Below are positions 62,624-64,000 of a stretch of 64,000 nt of DNA, piece after piece. The notes beneath the pieces were generated by a model. The model was given only the letters and a program-made list of their open reading frames with translations. It was not told the origin of the DNA and did no database searches. The first letter of the stretch is position 1. Every line of letters starts with the position of its first letter. Source of the DNA: Micromonospora pallida (GTDB lineage Bacteria; Actinomycetota; Actinomycetes; Mycobacteriales; Micromonosporaceae); NCBI RefSeq assembly GCF_900090325.1, contig NZ_FMHW01000002.1:3100001-3164000 (forward strand), written 5' to 3'. Both the position numbers and the translations under genes were made by a program.

Positions 62624-64000
62624 GTGACTCACGTTGCTCGGGTCCGGAGGCCGTACCCGCTGCTTGTCGCCGTGGTCGTCCTGTTGGGGTTCGGCGCGAC
62701 TGTGGCCTGGGGCGTCGGCGACACGCTCGGGCTGAGCCACACCCCCGCCGCCGTGCCACGCGAGGACGTCACCGCCGCGCCGTCCCGGGTGACCGCGCCG
62801 GCACCGCCGCTGGCGTCCCTCGTCGTACCCGACGAGCCGCGCACCAGGAAGGCGGCGGCCGCAGTCGCCGACGCGCTCGTCTCCCGTGGCCTGCCCCGCC
62901 CGGTCGTCACCCCCGTCCCGCCGCGCCCGGCCATGACCGCGACCGCCGTGGATACGCCGGCAACGGCCGGACCGGCCACCGGTCCCCGGCCAGCCGCCCC
63001 GGCTCCGGCGCTGTCGGCGGTGACCGCCCTGCGGGCGGGCGTGCTCGCCACGCTGGCCGGGGCGCCGGAGTCGTACCGGCTCGGTGCTCGCGGGACCGAA
63101 CTGGCCGTCGAGGGGGTCGACGTCGCGGGCGTCGCGGGCGGGTTGTACCGGCTCGCCGACCGGATCCGCTCCGGTGCCGAGGTGCTGCCCGCCGCCGACG
63201 CGGGCCGGCTGGTCACGCCACGGCTCGGCCTGCGGCTGACCGACGCCGGCTCGGTGGGCCGCGAGCCCGACCCGGCCGCCTTCGCCGCCGGCGCCGACTA
63301 CCGCCTGAACACCGACGTGGTCTCACCGGCGCTGCTGCCGCAGACACCGTGGGTGGACGCCGGGGCGGTGGCCCGGATCGGCGCGCAGTTCCGGCAGTTT
63401 GTCGACCACTCGGTGGCGCAGGGCTACAACGGGATCGTCGTGCCCGGCTTTCTGGAGTACGTCACCTTCGCGAAGGTCGGCGACGGGCACGCCGTCTACC
63501 CGGCCGGCGACCCACACGTCGACCGGGCGCGGGCGATGGTCGCGGCGTTCGGCCCGGTCTTCCGGTACGCCGAGGAGATGGGGGTGAAGGTCTTCCTGCT
63601 CACCGACATGCTCGCGGTGTCGCCCCCGCTGGAGGCGTACCTGACGCGGACCGTCGGCGGCCTCGACGTGACCGACCCCCGACTGTGGGCGGTCTACCAG
63701 GCCGGGCTGGCCGAGCTGTTCGAGAGCCTGCCGTTCGTCGACGGCCTGATGGTCCGCGTCGGCGAGGGCGGCGAGGTGTACGCCGCCGACGGCTGGGACT
63801 ACTCGTCGAAGCTGGTCGTCACCACGGACGCGTCGGTGCGCGCGATGCTGCGGGCGCTGCTGGACACGGCGGCCGAGGCCGACCGGGAAATGGTCTTCCG
63901 CACCTGGACGGTCGGCGTCGGCGCCGTCGGTGACCTGCACACCAACCCCGAGTCGTACGAGCAGGTGCTGGGCGGGTTCGACGACCCGCACCTGATCGTG
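62624..64000 (+). CDS. Secreted TIM-barrel glycosidase-like protein, truncated by the window edge
   Basis: 459 codons, open to the edge. GTG 62624 begins an N-terminal anchor (PYPLLVAVVVLLGFGATVAW); a proline/alanine-rich linker of about 100 residues follows. From residue about 220 the pattern is of a glycosidase barrel: YRLNTDVVSPALLPQTPWVD, VAQGYNGIVVPGFLEYVTF, MGVKVFLLTDMLAVSPPLEA, GLMVRVGEGGEVYA, REMVFRTWTVGVGAVGDLHT. The carboxylates at GFLEY and VGEGG are candidate catalytic residues. The last part loosely recalls alpha-glucuronidase-type barrels; the family is not certain. Confidence 0.7.
   Translation, partial: MTHVARVRRPYPLLVAVVVLLGFGATVAWGVGDTLGLSHTPAAVPREDVTAAPSRVTAPAPPLASLVVPDEPRTRKAAAAVADALVSRGLPRPVVTPVPPRPAMTATAVDTPATAGPATGPRPAAPAPALSAVTALRAGVLATLAGAPESYRLGARGTELAVEGVDVAGVAGGLYRLADRIRSGAEVLPAADAGRLVTPRLGLRLTDAGSVGREPDPAAFAAGADYRLNTDVVSPALLPQTPWVDAGAVARIGAQFRQFVDHSVAQGYNGIVVPGFLEYVTFAKVGDGHAVYPAGDPHVDRARAMVAAFGPVFRYAEEMGVKVFLLTDMLAVSPPLEAYLTRTVGGLDVTDPRLWAVYQAGLAELFESLPFVDGLMVRVGEGGEVYAADGWDYSSKLVVTTDASVRAMLRALLDTAAEADREMVFRTWTVGVGAVGDLHTNPESYEQVLGGFDDPHLIV

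Overview
This is a GC-rich (about 70 percent), gene-dense actinomycete chromosome segment. Secreted Tat and Sec glycosidases, a Scr1-type XRE regulator paired with a DUF397 protein, PknB-like kinases, and frequent GTG/TTG starts with ATGA or GTGA gene overlaps fit Micromonosporaceae (Micromonospora or a close relative). That assignment is inference; no marker gene is present. I saw no tRNA, rRNA, transposase, integrase or CRISPR array.

Layout. 1-5.5 kb: the start of a secreted protein, a small hypothetical, a secreted beta-propeller, a phoD remnant and a secreted NAGPA-type phosphodiester glycosidase. 5.5-7.7 kb: a Ro60/Rsr (TROVE-vWA) gene preceded by four tandem Y RNAs on the same strand. 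Two of these carry a circularly permuted tRNA-like module, and each minimal/tRNA-like pair has its own promoter. 7.8-23 kb: an arabinofuranoside utilisation locus reading leftward from a promoter at 22.85 kb: YtfQ-type binding lipoprotein, ATPase, two permeases, LacI regulator, araB, araD, araA, a GH63-like enzyme and a GH127 beta-L-arabinofuranosidase. Two inverted LacI-type operators flank a bidirectional promoter whose rightward side has lost its gene. 23.3-23.55 kb: a second pair of Y RNAs with no Ro60 gene beside them, next to a kinase fragment. 24-38.6 kb: accessory genes including paired secreted paralogues, a GT-C-like membrane protein, a Tat-exported flavin amine oxidase overlapping an exported Rid/YjgF protein, a frameshifted membrane protein, a WD40-like lipoprotein, a VOC protein, a methyltransferase and a subtilase. 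38.7-40.3 kb: a sigma factor remnant and the XRE-DUF397 pair.

40.3-59.5 kb is a leftward defence island: a fused M-S type N6 methylase, then drmD, drmMI, a DEDDh exonuclease with a BRCT-like region, drmA, drmB, drmC and a Ser/Thr kinase-TPR protein. The drm genes are in class 1 DISARM order; the exonuclease, the M-S methylase and the kinase are not standard parts. 59.5-64 kb holds a DUF4352 lipoprotein, an RNase HI-like protein, two hypothetical proteins and the start of a secreted glycosidase-like protein cut by the window edge.

The strongest unusual signal is the set of six Y-RNA-like genes. All share a CCCGGUGCG...ACGG / CCGUC...CUCGGG stem supported by compensatory changes, and three carry recognisable permuted tRNA mimics.
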